The notes: generated by a model not told the origin, from the letters alone. Shown: positions 1 through 9,962, counted from the first letter of the stretch. The stretch: 64,000 nucleotides of DNA from Planctomycetota bacterium (GCA_013285505.1 CP053450.1:1782796-1846795); one strand, 5' to 3'. Numbers and translations: made by a program.

Positions 1-755
1 GCCCGCTCACGTTCCCGCTTGGCCTCTTCGAGACCGATGCCGGAAGTGCGGCGGAGCTGCTCGTCGGCCAGCGTCTGGCTCCCGTAGGAGCTGCGGACGA
101 CGTCTTTCTCGAAGCGTTCGAGGAACACGCGCAGGCCAGCGCGTTCCTGATCCGTCAGCCCCGCCCGGGCCTCGGCGAGGAACAGCTCGTCCTGCAGGTT
201 GGCGATGAGCCGGTTGTTGATCTCGTTGGCCGCGAAGGCTCGCCACTCGGCCCGGGACTTCCCGATCGACTCGGCCCGCAGCCGCGGCCCGAGGGGTTCC
301 AGCCATGAGCGTGCGATGATCGGCAGCCCGTTCAGGTCGCCGACCTTGGCGTCCACCATCGTGACACCGGTCATGTCCACAGGGGCTGGTCGGGCCTGTC
401 TGGCGTCAGGCTGCGGCGGCTGCGGGGCATCCGGTTCGCTCTCCGGCTCGAGCACCGGGTCGCCGATCTCGACGCCGATCTCGCCGACGCCGGCGTCGGC
501 CTGGGCCTCCGTGAGCGACCGGATATCGACGCGCTCGGCCCGGCGTTGCTCAGGGGTATAGGTGGGGATGGGCTGGGTGGCGGTCTCGCTGCCGCTCTGC
601 GGATTCCGGAAGTCCGCGGCCGTCAGCCGGGTGCCGCCGGAGAATTCCGGCAGGGAAACGCCGCCGCACCCGGCGAGAATCAGGGCGAGAAACCCCGCGG
701 TGGGTCCCGCGAGAAGCCCCTTTCGCGGCCGAGGTTGTTCCCGAACGTCTACCAT
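1..755 (-). CDS. Lipoprotein, possible PPIase-like protein (3' end outside window)
   Basis: An open frame on the minus strand begins at an ATG at 755-753 and runs off the left edge without a stop, giving about 251 codons. The N-terminus is basic, then hydrophobic, ending in LILAGC, a lipobox, so the product should be a lipoprotein exported and anchored through that Cys. A Pro/Glu-rich linker of about 90 residues follows. Then comes a segment with VGDLNGLPIIARSWLEPL, which resembles the start of SurA-like chaperone or isomerase domains; this is inference only, because the catalytic part would lie outside the window. The rest is charged and helical. It is divergent from the DUF1844 gene, with only 32 bp between the two starts. 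Confidence 0.7.
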   Translation of the reverse strand, partial: MVDVREQPRPRKGLLAGPTAGFLALILAGCGGVSLPEFSGGTRLTAADFRNPQSGSETATQPIPTYTPEQRRAERVDIRSLTEAQADAGVGEIGVEIGDPVLEPESEPDAPQPPQPDARQARPAPVDMTGVTMVDAKVGDLNGLPIIARSWLEPLGPRLRAESIGKSRAEWRAFAANEINNRLIANLQDELFLAEARAGLTDQERAGLRVFLERFEKDVVRSSYGSQTLADEQLRRTSGIGLEEAKRERER

Positions 756-787
756 GCGGCTGAATCCTAGCAGAAAGGAACGCCGCC

Positions 788-1303
788 ATGGCCGACGACC
801 AGCAGCCGAAGATCATCATCGACGACGATTGGAAGGCGCAAGCCCAGGCCGAGAAGGCCAAGCTGGCCGAAAAAGAGCAGGCCAAGGCGGGGGCGGCCCC
901 GGCGGCCGCGGGTGCTGCCGCACCCGGAGCCGGCGCGGCTCCCGGCCAGCAGGAGAAGATCGGGTTCTCCGACCTGGTGCAGATGCTGGCCAGCCAGGCC
1001 CTGATGTACATGGGAGCGGTGGCCGATCCGCAGACCGGGAAGGCAGTGGTTTCCCCGCCGATGGCCCAGGCGCACATCGAACTGCTGGGTGTGCTCGAAG
1101 AGAAGACCAAGGGCAACCTGACCGACGATGAGTCGAAGATGGTGTCGGGCATCACGCACGAGTTGCGGATGCAGTTCGTTGAGCTGAGCAAGGCGATCGA
1201 GCAGGCCATCCGTGAGGGCAAGATCACGATGGGGCCCGACGGTGAGATGCGAGCGGTCAATCCCCCCGCCGATGCGCCGGGCACACCGCCGATGCCGGGC
1301 TGA
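788..1303 (+). CDS. DUF1844 domain protein
   Basis: 171 residues. The first 30 are charged, then comes an Ala/Gly/Pro-rich linker (about 35-55). The rest matches the DUF1844 pattern: GFSDLVQMLASQALMYMG, a PDPQTGK-like turn, an ILEEKTKGNLTDDE-type helix pair, then an ELRMQFVEL helix. This domain is common in Planctomycetes and deltaproteobacteria and has no established function. The product is cytosolic by appearance, with no signal peptide. The start ATG has an AAAGGA-like ribosome site about 8 bases upstream. It reads toward the sdh operon but is separated from it by about 125 bp, so co-transcription is uncertain. Confidence 0.85.
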   Translation: MADDQQPKIIIDDDWKAQAQAEKAKLAEKEQAKAGAAPAAAGAAAPGAGAAPGQQEKIGFSDLVQMLASQALMYMGAVADPQTGKAVVSPPMAQAHIELLGVLEEKTKGNLTDDESKMVSGITHELRMQFVELSKAIEQAIREGKITMGPDGEMRAVNPPADAPGTPPMPG

Positions 1304-1429
1304 GCCGGGCCGCTCGCGGCCGGTTTCGCGGCTGGCTACACTCGGTTTAAAGCGTCGGGAGCCGTGGTCCCGTCGTGCAAAGTGATCGCGAGGGCCCGCG
1401 ACCGGCGGGCCACTGGAAGGGTGTGATTC

Positions 1430-2278
1430 GTGGCCAAATCCGAGGGCTTTCTGGAGCGTCACCACTTTCTGCTCAGGCGTCTCCATTCGTTGACAGGTGT
1501 CGTGCCGATCGGCATGTTTCTGATGGTCCACCTGACCACCAACGCCTCGATCGTCTGGGGCCGCATCAACGGCCACGACGGACTCGAAGGCGCAGACGCG
1601 GCGGTCGCGACCTTCCAGCACGAGGTCAACTTCATCCACAGCCTGCCCGCGTTGATCCTCATCGAGATCTTCGGCCTGTGGCTGCCCATCGCGTTCCACT
1701 CCGTGCTGGGTGTGATCTACGCCACCAGCAGCAAGCCCAACAACGACCGCTACGCCTATCAGGACAACTGGCGGTACACGCTCCAGCGGATCAGCGGCTA
1801 TGTCGGCGTGCTGTTCATCTTCTACCACGTCGCCACGCTCCGGTGGGGGTGGAGCTTCCTCATCCCCGGGGGCACCGAGTGGAGCGCCGAGTACGCGGCC
1901 TCGACCATGGCCGCGGCGTTGCAGGGCAGCACCGACGGCTTCCGACTCGGCGGCCTGCTGGTTTCCGCGTTCTACATGGTCGGGGTCTCGTTGCTGGTCT
2001 TCCACCTGGCCAACGGCCTCTGGACCGCGGCGATCTCCTGGGGCCTCACGGTCAGCGAGTCGGCGCAGAAGCGGTGGGGGCAGGTCTGTTTCGTCATCGG
2101 CGTGGGGCTCATGCTCGCGGCGTGGTCGGCGGTGCTCGGCTTTGCGACCCTCGACGCCGCATCGGCCAGAGAGGTTGAAACGAATATGTTGGAGAAGGCC
2201 GCGGCGGCTGACGGCGACGGGGCAGCCCCGGAGCACGCGGCCTCGCACGACGAAGATTCCGACCACACGGGCGGGTGA
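1430..2278 (+). CDS. sdhC: Succinate dehydrogenase cytochrome b subunit (b558 type)
   Basis: 282 residues starting at GTG (1430), with GGAAGGG just upstream. It is the membrane anchor of complex II: a single polypeptide with five hydrophobic segments, as in the Bacillus/Wolinella type, rather than separate SdhC and SdhD. Histidines suited to ligating two hemes sit in or beside the segments (RRLHSLTG, MVHLTTN, FHSVLG, FYHVATLRWGW, VFHLANGLW). The C-terminal 45 residues form a soluble acidic, Ala-rich tail, longer than usual. It is first in an sdhCAB operon; sdhA starts 62 bp downstream. The role is quinone reduction coupled to succinate oxidation, or the reverse; the sequence does not tell the direction. 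Confidence 0.93.
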   Translation: MAKSEGFLERHHFLLRRLHSLTGVVPIGMFLMVHLTTNASIVWGRINGHDGLEGADAAVATFQHEVNFIHSLPALILIEIFGLWLPIAFHSVLGVIYATSSKPNNDRYAYQDNWRYTLQRISGYVGVLFIFYHVATLRWGWSFLIPGGTEWSAEYAASTMAAALQGSTDGFRLGGLLVSAFYMVGVSLLVFHLANGLWTAAISWGLTVSESAQKRWGQVCFVIGVGLMLAAWSAVLGFATLDAASAREVETNMLEKAAAADGDGAAPEHAASHDEDSDHTGG

Positions 2279-2340
2279 ACACCCGCGCACGTTGAGGCTT
2301 CGGCAGCAGTATCGATCCCGCGCGAGGAAAGCAGGCACAG

Positions 2341-4320
2341 ATGACACAGCAGCAACGGGTGATCGTGGTCGGTGGAGGGTTGGCCGGGCTCGCGGGCTCG
2401 GCCCGCATGGCCGAGGCCGGGCTCGCGGTCGACCTGTTCAGCCTCGTCCCGGTCAAGCGGTCCCACTCGGTGTGCGCACAAGGCGGGATCAACGCTTGCA
2501 ACGAGGTCGCCCGCCAGCAGGGCTACAGCGAGTACGAGCACTTCGACGAGACGATCTACGGCGGCGACTTCCTCGCCGACCAGCACCCTGTCCTCGAGAT
2601 GGCCAACTGGGCCCCGCGGATCATCGACCTGCTCGACCGCATGGGCGTGCCCTTCAACAGGACCGCTGAGGGCTACCGCGACCTGCGGCTCTTCGGCGGG
2701 TCGCTCTTCAAGCGGACACACTTCTCCGGCGCGACCACCGGGCAGCAGTTGCTCTACGCGCTCGACGAGCAGGTCCGCCGGCTCGAGGCCGACGGCGCGG
2801 TGACCAAGTACGAATCGTGGGAGTTCCTCCGCCCGATCCTCGCCGACGGGGCCGACGGCCCCCGCTGCGTGGGCATCGTCGCCCAGGACCTCCGCACGAT
2901 GCAGATCCGCGCCTTCCGGGCCGACGCGGTCGTGATGGCCACCGGCGGGGCGGGGCTGGTCTTCGGCAAGAGCACCAACTCGGTGATCTGCACCGGCGCG
3001 GCCCTCGCCCGGTGCTACCAGGCCGGCGCGGCGTACGCCAACCCGGAGATGATCCAGGTCCACCCGACCGCCGTGCCCGGGGCCGACAAGCTCCGGCTGA
3101 TGAGCGAGTCTGCACGCGGCGAGGGCGGGCGCGTGTGGGTGCCCCGCAAGAAGGGTGACTCCCGGCCGGCGCGCGAGATCCCCGAGGCCGAGCGGCTCTA
3201 CTTCCTCGAAGAGAAGTACCCCAAGTACGGCAACATCGTGCCGCGGGACATCGCGACCCGCGAGATCTTCGATATCTGCGTCAACCAGCACATGGGCGTC
3301 GACGGCGGCAACCAAGTCTATCTCGACCTCACCCACAAGGACCCCGAGTACCTCACCCGCAAGCTCGGCGGGATCATGGATATCTACCAGAAGTTCGTCG
3401 GCGTCGATCCGCGGCACGAGCCCATGAAGATCTTCCCGGGCGTGCACTACTCGATGGGCGGGCTCTGGACGCAGTACACCGCCGGCAGCTACGCACCGAG
3501 CGAGCCGCAGCCCGCACACGTCTCCGGCACGGAGACCGCGTGCGACGCGGAGATCGGCCGCGGCATGCTGCCCGGGGCGCCCAACAACATGATGACCAAC
3601 ATCGAGGGCCTCTACGCCTTCGGCGAGGTCAACTTCGCCTTCCACGGGGCCAACCGCCTCGGGGCCAACGCGCTGCTCTCGTGCATCTTCGACGGGCTCT
3701 TCAGCGGCGTGGGTGTGGCCAACTACATCCGCGACGGTGCGCCCTCCACGGCACCGGCCGAGTCGATCCCGCAGAGCGTGTTCGACAGCGCGGTCGGGGC
3801 GGAGAGCTCGCGGCAGAAGGCCATCACCGACACCGCGATCGGCGGCGACCACGCCGACGAGACCAACCCCTACATCATCGCCAAGGAGATGGGCGAGGAG
3901 ATGACCGCCGGCTGCACGGTGGTCCGCGAAGAGGCACGCCTGCAGAAGACGCTCGACAGGATCGCCGAGCTGCGCGACCGGTGGTCGCGCATGAAGCTCG
4001 CCGACGGCGCGACCTGGACCAACCAGTCGCTGAGCTTCGCCCGTTCGGTGGGCGACATGCTGGCGGTGGCCGACGCGATGGCGTCCGGCGCCAAGGCCCG
4101 CAAGGAGAGCCGCGGGGCCCACTACCGCATCGACTACCCCGACCGCGACGACGCGAAGTTCATGAAGACGACGTTCGTGACCTACGACGCGGGCGAGGGG
4201 CGGGCCCGGGTCGAGCACCGCGAGGTCAGAGCCGAACTGGTCGCGCCCCGCGCGCGGACGTACGGCAAGGTGGACAAGGAAGAACCCGCCAAGGCGGAGG
4301 CCGCGGCTGCTGGGGTCTGA
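2341..4320 (+). CDS. sdhA: Succinate dehydrogenase/fumarate reductase flavoprotein subunit
   Basis: 659 residues from ATG 2341. The N-terminal Rossmann motif is VVVGGGLAGL. HSVCAQGGIN is the covalent-FAD His region of this family. The substrate and capping region includes RVWVPRKKGDSRPAREIP, typical of the Bacillus-type enzyme, and NRLGANALLSCIFDG near residue 440. Length and order match SdhA of the b558 class. It catalyses succinate to fumarate oxidation, passing electrons via FAD to SdhB. It is the middle gene of sdhCAB; the stop is 22 bp before the chosen sdhB start. The frame is intact throughout, in contrast to many other genes in the window. Confidence 0.96.
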   Translation: MTQQQRVIVVGGGLAGLAGSARMAEAGLAVDLFSLVPVKRSHSVCAQGGINACNEVARQQGYSEYEHFDETIYGGDFLADQHPVLEMANWAPRIIDLLDRMGVPFNRTAEGYRDLRLFGGSLFKRTHFSGATTGQQLLYALDEQVRRLEADGAVTKYESWEFLRPILADGADGPRCVGIVAQDLRTMQIRAFRADAVVMATGGAGLVFGKSTNSVICTGAALARCYQAGAAYANPEMIQVHPTAVPGADKLRLMSESARGEGGRVWVPRKKGDSRPAREIPEAERLYFLEEKYPKYGNIVPRDIATREIFDICVNQHMGVDGGNQVYLDLTHKDPEYLTRKLGGIMDIYQKFVGVDPRHEPMKIFPGVHYSMGGLWTQYTAGSYAPSEPQPAHVSGTETACDAEIGRGMLPGAPNNMMTNIEGLYAFGEVNFAFHGANRLGANALLSCIFDGLFSGVGVANYIRDGAPSTAPAESIPQSVFDSAVGAESSRQKAITDTAIGGDHADETNPYIIAKEMGEEMTAGCTVVREEARLQKTLDRIAELRDRWSRMKLADGATWTNQSLSFARSVGDMLAVADAMASGAKARKESRGAHYRIDYPDRDDAKFMKTTFVTYDAGEGRARVEHREVRAELVAPRARTYGKVDKEEPAKAEAAAAGV

Positions 4321-4342
4321 ACCAGCGCAGGAGTATGTGCCG

Positions 4343-5173
4343 ATGACGGTTGCCACAACGAACGGAACTGCGAAGAGAACCGCCGCCGCTAACTCGCGGA
4401 AGGTGCGGTTCCGCATCAAGCGGTGCGACGGGCCCAACAAGCTCGTGCGCTGGGAGACCTTCGAGCTCACTATCGCCAAGGGCGAGAATGTCATCTCCTG
4501 CCTGCAGAAGATCGCGGCCAACCCAGTGACGACCGAGGGCAAACGCTCCACCCCCGTCGTCTGGGACTGCAGCTGCCTCGAAGAGGTCTGCGGCTCGTGC
4601 ACCATGGTGATCAACGGCCAGGCGCGGCAGAGCTGCTCGGCCCTGATCGATGTGATCGCGCCAGACGACGGCGACACCGTTACGCTCGAGCCGATGAGCA
4701 AGTTCCCCGTCATCCGCGACCTCTGGGTCGATCGCTCACGCATGTTCGACGCCCTCAAGCGCGTCAAGGCCTGGGTGCCCATCGACGGGACCTACGACCT
4801 CGGCGCGGGACCACGCGAACGCCCTGAGGAGCAGGCCGTCCGCTACGCCCTCTCCGAGTGCATGACCTGCGGCTGCTGCCTCGAGGCGTGCCCCCAGTTC
4901 GAGCTCGCGGAGGACGAGTCGGAGTGGGACAAGTCCTTCATCGGTGCGCAGGCCCTGAGCCAGGCCCGGCTCTTCAACCTCCACGAGACCGGGGCCCAGC
5001 TCAAGGGCGACCGTCTCGAAACCCTCATGGGTCCGGACGGCGTCTCCGAGTGCGGCAACGCGCAGAATTGCGTGAAGGTCTGTCCGAAGCACATCCCCCT
5101 CACCGAATCGATCGCCGCGGTCGGGCGCAGCACGACCATCCACGCGATCTCCAAGTGGTTTAGCGGGAAGTAG
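4343..5173 (+). CDS. sdhB: Succinate dehydrogenase iron-sulfur subunit
   Basis: 276 residues from ATG 4343. This start was preferred over GTG 4337 because the AGGAG at 4329-4333 is 9 bases from the ATG but only 3 from the GTG. A plant-type ferredoxin domain carries the [2Fe-2S] ligands in CSCLEEVCGSC plus a later Cys. The C-terminal domain carries CMTCGCCLEACP and CGNAQNCVKVCP for the [4Fe-4S] and [3Fe-4S] clusters. It passes electrons from SdhA to the SdhC hemes and quinone. It has a short basic N-terminal extension (TAKRTAAANSRK). It ends the sdhCAB operon, and about 135 bp without a clear gene follow. Confidence 0.95.
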   Translation: MTVATTNGTAKRTAAANSRKVRFRIKRCDGPNKLVRWETFELTIAKGENVISCLQKIAANPVTTEGKRSTPVVWDCSCLEEVCGSCTMVINGQARQSCSALIDVIAPDDGDTVTLEPMSKFPVIRDLWVDRSRMFDALKRVKAWVPIDGTYDLGAGPRERPEEQAVRYALSECMTCGCCLEACPQFELAEDESEWDKSFIGAQALSQARLFNLHETGAQLKGDRLETLMGPDGVSECGNAQNCVKVCPKHIPLTESIAAVGRSTTIHAISKWFSGK

Positions 5174-5308
5174 GTCCGATTCGACCACCCCCACTCCGAG
5201 CCCGTTCGGCCGGTGGGTGGGGCTGTGCGGGCCGGGCCGGGTCAAGGCTCCGCCAAGACCGACCCGGCGGCTGTGGCCACCGGCCGGTCGGGCCGATGAA
5301 ACGCTGCG

Positions 5309-6894
5309 ATGAGCAGCAACTCCCAAAGCGTCACCGATCGTTCGGCCGGGGTCTCCTCGAGCGCCCCGCCCTGGGCCATCGTGCTCGCCGGGTGCGGGCT
5401 CGTCGTGACAGGGCATGTGCTCGGGGTGGCGTGGCTCCGTGAGCCGGTCCTCGGCCTCCCCCGCGGGGCTCTGGTTTATCGGGCTGCTCACGACACTCTG
5501 CACCGGCCCCGTCCGTGCCCGCATCGCGGCGTGGGTCGAGGGGCTGATGGGCCTGATCGGTGCCGGCAGCCAGGCAAAGGAACTCGAAGGCGACGCCGGC
5601 TCGCGTCACGACGGCTGGTGGCCCCGCAACCGCGTCGCGAGCGTGTGTCTCGACGGGCGCGACACGGGTTGCCGCCGCGCTGGTTCAACTGGCCTGGCTC
5701 CCGCTCTGGGGGGGGCGAGATGTCCGTCATGGGCGACGGCCGCCGCCGCCTCGAAGCATGGCTGGCCGGGAGGACACTCCCGACGCGGCCGCTGCGCGTC
5801 GGGCTCTGCCTGCCCGACGACGAGGCGGACGCCCTGGTCAGCGCAGCCGCGGGCGACACCGCTTCGAGGATCGAGTGGTTCCGCATGGGCGGCTGGGACG
5901 ACCCGGTCGGCACCTGCCGGAGGCACCTGTTCGATGCCGCGGTCTACCACGACGGAGAGGGCCCGGTCCGCATCGTGACGCTCGAGCGCCCGGACCACGC
6001 CGCGGGCGTCGTCGAATGGGCCGACCTCGTCGGTCCGCTGACGTTCGGTTCGCTCTTCCCGGGGCGGGTCGATCCGGCCGCGGTCGTGATCGAGGGTGCC
6101 AGCACAACCCGCGTCCGCCAGGGCGCCGGGCTCCTTCGGGCGTTGATCGAAGCATCCGCCACCCTCTCCCGGAGCGAGCACCGGCTCACGCTCGCCGACC
6201 GCGTGCTCGGGCGCCGGGTGACCGACGTGATCGAGCCGCCCCGGCGGGCTCTCGCTCTGGAAGAGCTCCCGTTCGACGGCGGGCCTGGCGATGGAACGCC
6301 TCGCCAGCGAAGCCGCGGCACACGCTGAGACCTGGCCGGAGGCGGCGGCGATCGGGATCGACGCCGCGAGCGCGCTTCTTTGTCGCCTCGCCCTCGATGT
6401 CGCCCACCGAGCGACTGGACGGGCTCCGCGCGTTGGTCGGTGCCGGGGACGTCAGCGGCAAGACAGCGCTGCGTCTGGGCGCAGCCAACATCGCCGGGCT
6501 CGAAGACGACGAGGGGATGGACTGGCTCGTCCGCGCCGATGCGCTCCTGCGCGACGGATCGACCGACGTCGCGGAACTCGACCACGTCGCCTTCCTGGAG
6601 TCCGAACTCTCACACGGCTCGGACGACCCGATGGGTGTCGGCCGGGCCGCGGCCGGGATCTGCCTCGTCTGCGCGTCGGCCAGCCCCGAGCAACTCCCCT
6701 TCATCCGCGACGACATGCTCGAGGAGATGGCCTACGCCGGCTGGCTCGTCGGGCGTGATCAGGACCGGGGCCTGCTGATCCGGGTGTTCCGAGAGATCGA
6801 GCGCGCGCACACCGTGGCCTCGGGCACCAAGACCAGCCCCGCCGCCAAGAGCCGGAAGAAGCGCAGTGCATCCTCCCGCTCCTCCGCCGCCTGA
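5309..6894 (+). CDS. Hypothetical membrane protein with large soluble domain (frame broken several times)
   Basis: Not recognised. Reading from ATG 5309, coding-like sequence continues to 6894 only if the frame changes near 5453, 5660, 5715, 6288 and 6372. Four of these are at GGCGCC- or GCGCGC-type sites that look contracted by two bases; the one at 5715 is a run of eight G. With these repaired, one open frame of about 530 residues results. It has hydrophobic segments near residues 24-48 (AIVLAGCGLVVTGHVLGVAW) and 55-70, a third short one near 130, then a soluble region from ATG 5720 (MSVMGDGRRRLEAWLAG) rich in Arg, Asp and Glu, and a Lys/Ser-rich tail. The alternative is two genes, a short membrane protein and a soluble one starting at 5720. 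Confidence 0.5.
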
Positions 6895-6915
6895 TTGTGT
6901 GAGATAGTCAGACGA

Positions 6916-7209
6916 TCAGCCTTCGAGATCGATTCGGGGCCGCTCAGACTTCGGCGCAGCGCGCCGGCTCGTGCCGTACCCGGTCTGCTCCTTGCGGTCG
7001 TCCCGGGTCTCTTCCTGTGAGTTGTCCTTCAGGTTGCGGACTGCTTCGGTCAACTCGACCTGATCCACCGGCGCGTCCTGCTCGTCGCGACGGGTCTCGC
7101 GGGCACGGGCCCGCTCGCGGACCTCCCGGTTCGATCGCGCAACCTGCTGGCGCTCCGTACCCGGTGCACCAGCGATCGAGGCGGCGAGACTTGGACCGAA
7201 GGACGTCAT
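6916..7209 (-). CDS. Small charged hypothetical protein
   Basis: 97 residues from ATG 7209. The start is MTSFGPSLAASIAG, followed by a long highly charged helical stretch (RSNREVRERARARETRRDEQ, then VDQVELTEAVRNLKDN) and a basic C-terminus. It has no signal peptide and no membrane segment. Small proteins with this GPSLAxSIAG start followed by a charged coiled helix are, to my recollection, frequent in Phycisphaerae, but no function is known. It stands alone, convergent with the preceding gene, with about 140 bp of gene-free sequence before fabI. I see no clear ribosome site, so the start is uncertain. Confidence 0.55.
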   Translation of the reverse strand: MTSFGPSLAASIAGAPGTERQQVARSNREVRERARARETRRDEQDAPVDQVELTEAVRNLKDNSQEETRDDRKEQTGYGTSRRAAPKSERPRIDLEG

Positions 7210-7348
7210 ACTGGGGATATCGACAGCCGAACCGCCGAGCCTTCACTTGCTGGCACAGATTGGTGTTATCGGAAAGTCCGACACGAGATATTGGGGGTCT
7301 GGGAACGTAGCGGGCCCGCAAATGACCCCGCAGCCGCCACCCCGTCGG

Positions 7349-8134
7349 TCAAACCCCGATGGTGTTCACGCCGCAATCGACGTAGATGTTCTCACCGGTC
7401 ACGCCCGACGAGAGGTCGCTGGCGAGGTACACGGCGGTCTTGCCGACGTCCTCGCCCTCGACGTTGCGGCGGAGGGGGGCTCGTTCGAGATTGTGGGTCT
7501 CGATGTCGGCCGTGCCACCGACGGCCGAGGAGGCCAGCGTGCGGAGGTAGCCGCCCGAGATCGTGTTCACGCGGATGTTCTTCTCGCCGAGCTCGCCGGC
7601 CAGGTACCGGGCCGTGGACTCGAGCGCCGATTTGGCCACGCCCATCACGTTGTATCCGGGGACGACCTTCTCGGCGCCGTAGTAGCTCATCGCCATGATC
7701 GACCCGCCGCCGGAGCGTTCCATGATCGGCATCGCCGCCCGCGAAATACCCAGCAGCGTGTACGCCGAGATGTCGATCGCGCTGAGGTAGGCCTCGCGGG
7801 GCGTCTGCACGAACTTGCCCTTGGCCAGCCATTCGCGATCGGCGAAGGCGATCGAATGCACCAGCACGTGCAGGGCATCGAACCGCTCTGAGAAGGCCGC
7901 GAAGACCTCGTCGATCTGCTCGTCACTCGAAGCGTCCAGTGGGGCGTAGAACGGGTCCTTGACGCCGATCGCCTCGACGGCCCGGGACGTGCGGCGGAGG
8001 TTCTTCTCGCCCGGTAGGTGCGTGAAGGCGCACGTGCAGCCGTGGTCGTGCAGCGCCTTGGCGATGTGCCAGGCGTAGGAGCGCTCGTTGGCGATGCCGA
8101 CGATGAGGGCGGTCTTGCCCTGGAGGAGGGTCAT
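7349..8134 (-). CDS. fabI: Enoyl-[acyl-carrier-protein] reductase (NADH)
   Basis: 261 residues from ATG 8134. It is a short-chain dehydrogenase fold of the FabI subgroup: GKTALIVGIANERSYAW is the cofactor loop (family form GIANxxS), LVHSIAFADRE follows strand 4, and the catalytic YYGAEKVVPGYNVMGVAK carries Tyr and Lys with the six-residue spacing typical of FabI. The C-terminus has RTLASSAV and the GENIYVDCGVN end of the family. It catalyses the last reduction in each round of fatty-acid elongation. It is a stand-alone gene, divergent from nadC with about 128 bp between them, which should hold both promoters. The frame is intact. Confidence 0.95.
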   Translation of the reverse strand: MTLLQGKTALIVGIANERSYAWHIAKALHDHGCTCAFTHLPGEKNLRRTSRAVEAIGVKDPFYAPLDASSDEQIDEVFAAFSERFDALHVLVHSIAFADREWLAKGKFVQTPREAYLSAIDISAYTLLGISRAAMPIMERSGGGSIMAMSYYGAEKVVPGYNVMGVAKSALESTARYLAGELGEKNIRVNTISGGYLRTLASSAVGGTADIETHNLERAPLRRNVEGEDVGKTAVYLASDLSSGVTGENIYVDCGVNTIGV

Positions 8135-8262
8135 GAGGGGTCTCCGTCGTTTCGGTGTGAGAGCGGGAAGTGTAGAAGGGCGAGGCGGCGGCGGTCTCGG
8201 GCACGGCCCGCTGGTCGGGCGAGCGGGGGGCGGGGGCCTTCGGTCGTGCCGTACCATGGGCC

Positions 8263-9194
8263 ATGACGATGCCCGACCTGAACGCGATGCCGCTGCCGGG
8301 GCTCTTCGACGAGCTCGCCATGCTGGGGCAGCTTGATCGGTTTCTCGCACTTGTGCGGGAGGAGGATCTCGGGCCGGAGTTGGTGGACGTGACCAGCGAG
8401 CTGGCGGTCGGGGCGACGGACACGCTGCGGGCCGAGGTGCGCGCGAGCCCGGCGTGGTCGCCGGACTCGCCACCCTGCCGCGGATCGTCCGGGCGTTCGA
8501 CGCCGTCACAAAGGTAGATCTCCTCGCGGCAGACGGCGAGCGTGTCGAGGCGGGGCGGCCGGTTGCGGTGCTCGAGGGGCTGGCGCGGGACGTGCTGGCG
8601 GTCGAGCGTCCCATGCTCAATCTGCTCGGGCGGCTCTCGGGCGTGGCGACGCGCACCGCCTCGTTTGTCGAGGCCGTCGGCGACGAGTGGCCGGCGCGGG
8701 TGTTCGACACGCGCAAGACCACCCCCGGCCTGCGGCACATGGAGAAGTACGCTGTGCGCTGCGGCGGTGGGTGCTGCCACCGGCTCGGGCTCAACGACGC
8801 GGTGCTGATCAAAGACAACCACCTCGCGGCCCTCGCGTCCGACCCGATGTGGCCGCTCCGCGTCCACGAGTGGTCGATGGAGGCCCGGCGGCGGCTGTCG
8901 GGGCGACTGCGGTTCTTCGAGGTCGAGGTGGACACGCTCGAGCAGTTCACGCTCCTGATGGCCGTGCCCGAGGGGGCGATCGATGTGGTGCTGCTGGACA
9001 ACATGCCCCCCGGCGACATGCGTGAGGCGGCCCGGGAGCGGGACAAGCGGCACCCCGAATGGCAACTCGAAGCCTCCGGCGGGGTGACGCTGGAGACCAT
9101 CGGGCTGGTCGCAACCAGCATGGTCGACCGGATCAGCGTCGGCTCGCTCACCCATCACGCCGTGTCGCTCGACTTCGGGCTGGACGCGGTGTGA
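8263..9194 (+). CDS. nadC: Nicotinate-nucleotide pyrophosphorylase (carboxylating), frame broken
   Basis: It makes nicotinate mononucleotide from quinolinate and PRPP in de novo NAD synthesis. Residues 1-60 lie in one frame (to LRAEVRA, about 8440) and the rest in another (EPGVVAGLATLPRIVRAF onward). The break is at a GTGCGCGCGAG tract, where four bases appear to be missing. Family motifs are present: NLLGRLSGVATRTA, DTRKTTPGLRHMEKYAV, KDNH, an EVEVDTLEQ metal/phosphate strand, LLDNM and EASGGVTLETI. The usual YNHR is CCHR here. The repaired length, about 311, is slightly above the family norm. The TGA overlaps the GTG start of birA (GTGA), so the two are translationally linked. Confidence 0.9.
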
Positions 9195-9962
9195 CCCCCG
9201 ACACCCCGACAACCGGGTGGGCAGACCGGCTCGATGCGGTGTGCGCTGGCTGCCCGAATCTGGGCATAGAGCACGTCCGTGTCGTCGCCGAGACCGCGTC
9301 CACGCAGGATGCCGCGTGGTCGGCCAGCGGCGGGGCGGCGGGCTGGATGGTCATCGCCGGACGGCAGATCGCCGGCCGCGGCAGGCTCGGTCGGGCTTGG
9401 GCGGACACCGGCGAGGATGGACTGGCGATGACGCTCACACTGCCTGCGCGCGCTCTCGTCGGTCGGGGTCGGCGTGGCCGTCTGCAAGGCGGTGGCCGCG
9501 GGACTGCCCGAGCCGGCCGTCGTCGGCCTTCGGTGGCCCAACGACGTCGTCGAGCGGGAGAGCGGCCGCAAGATCGCCGGGGTGCTCGTCGAGGTCCGGG
9601 ACCGCGTCGCCCTCGTGGGCATCGGCGTGAACGTGCGGCAATCGCCGGAAGCGTTCCCGGCGGAGGTGCGGCATCTGGCCACCTCGATGGCGCAGCTCGG
9701 TGGTGCCGCCGATCGGATCTTGCTTGCCGCGCAGATTGCGCGCGCGCTCGACGCCGTCTCGGCAGCGCCGCCGCAGGAGATCGCCCGCCAGGCCACGGAG
9801 TTGGACACGCTCGTGGGTACGCGGCGTCGGTTCAGGTGCGATGGCGAAGAGACCGGCGGCCTGGTCCGGGCGATCGATCCTGAGGGCATGATCGATGTCG
9901 AATGTGCCGATGGCGGACTCGTCCGGCTGCCCGCGGAAACGACATCACTCGTGCACGAGTAG
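9191..9962 (+). CDS. birA: Biotin-[acetyl-CoA-carboxylase] ligase, frame broken
   Basis: It attaches biotin to the carboxyl carrier protein through biotinyl-AMP. The start is GTG 9191, overlapping the nadC stop. The first part has ETASTQDAAW, then the nucleotide loop GRGRLGRAW. The frame changes at 9450, in the tract TGCGCGCGCTC, and continues as VGVGVAVCKAVA, RWPNDV, GRKIAGVLVE and GIGVNV, all diagnostic of class I ligases. The C-terminal SH3-like domain ends in LVRLPAETTSLVHE. Repaired length is about 257. There is no N-terminal helix-turn-helix, so it is the monofunctional type without repressor activity. Confidence 0.9.

Noticed and set aside
767..4782. Very long minus-strand open frames opposite sdhCAB (about 526 and 936 codons)
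   Set aside because: They lie antisense to clearly conserved genes, are rich in Arg, Val and Gly in the manner of shadow frames in high-GC DNA, and match no family.
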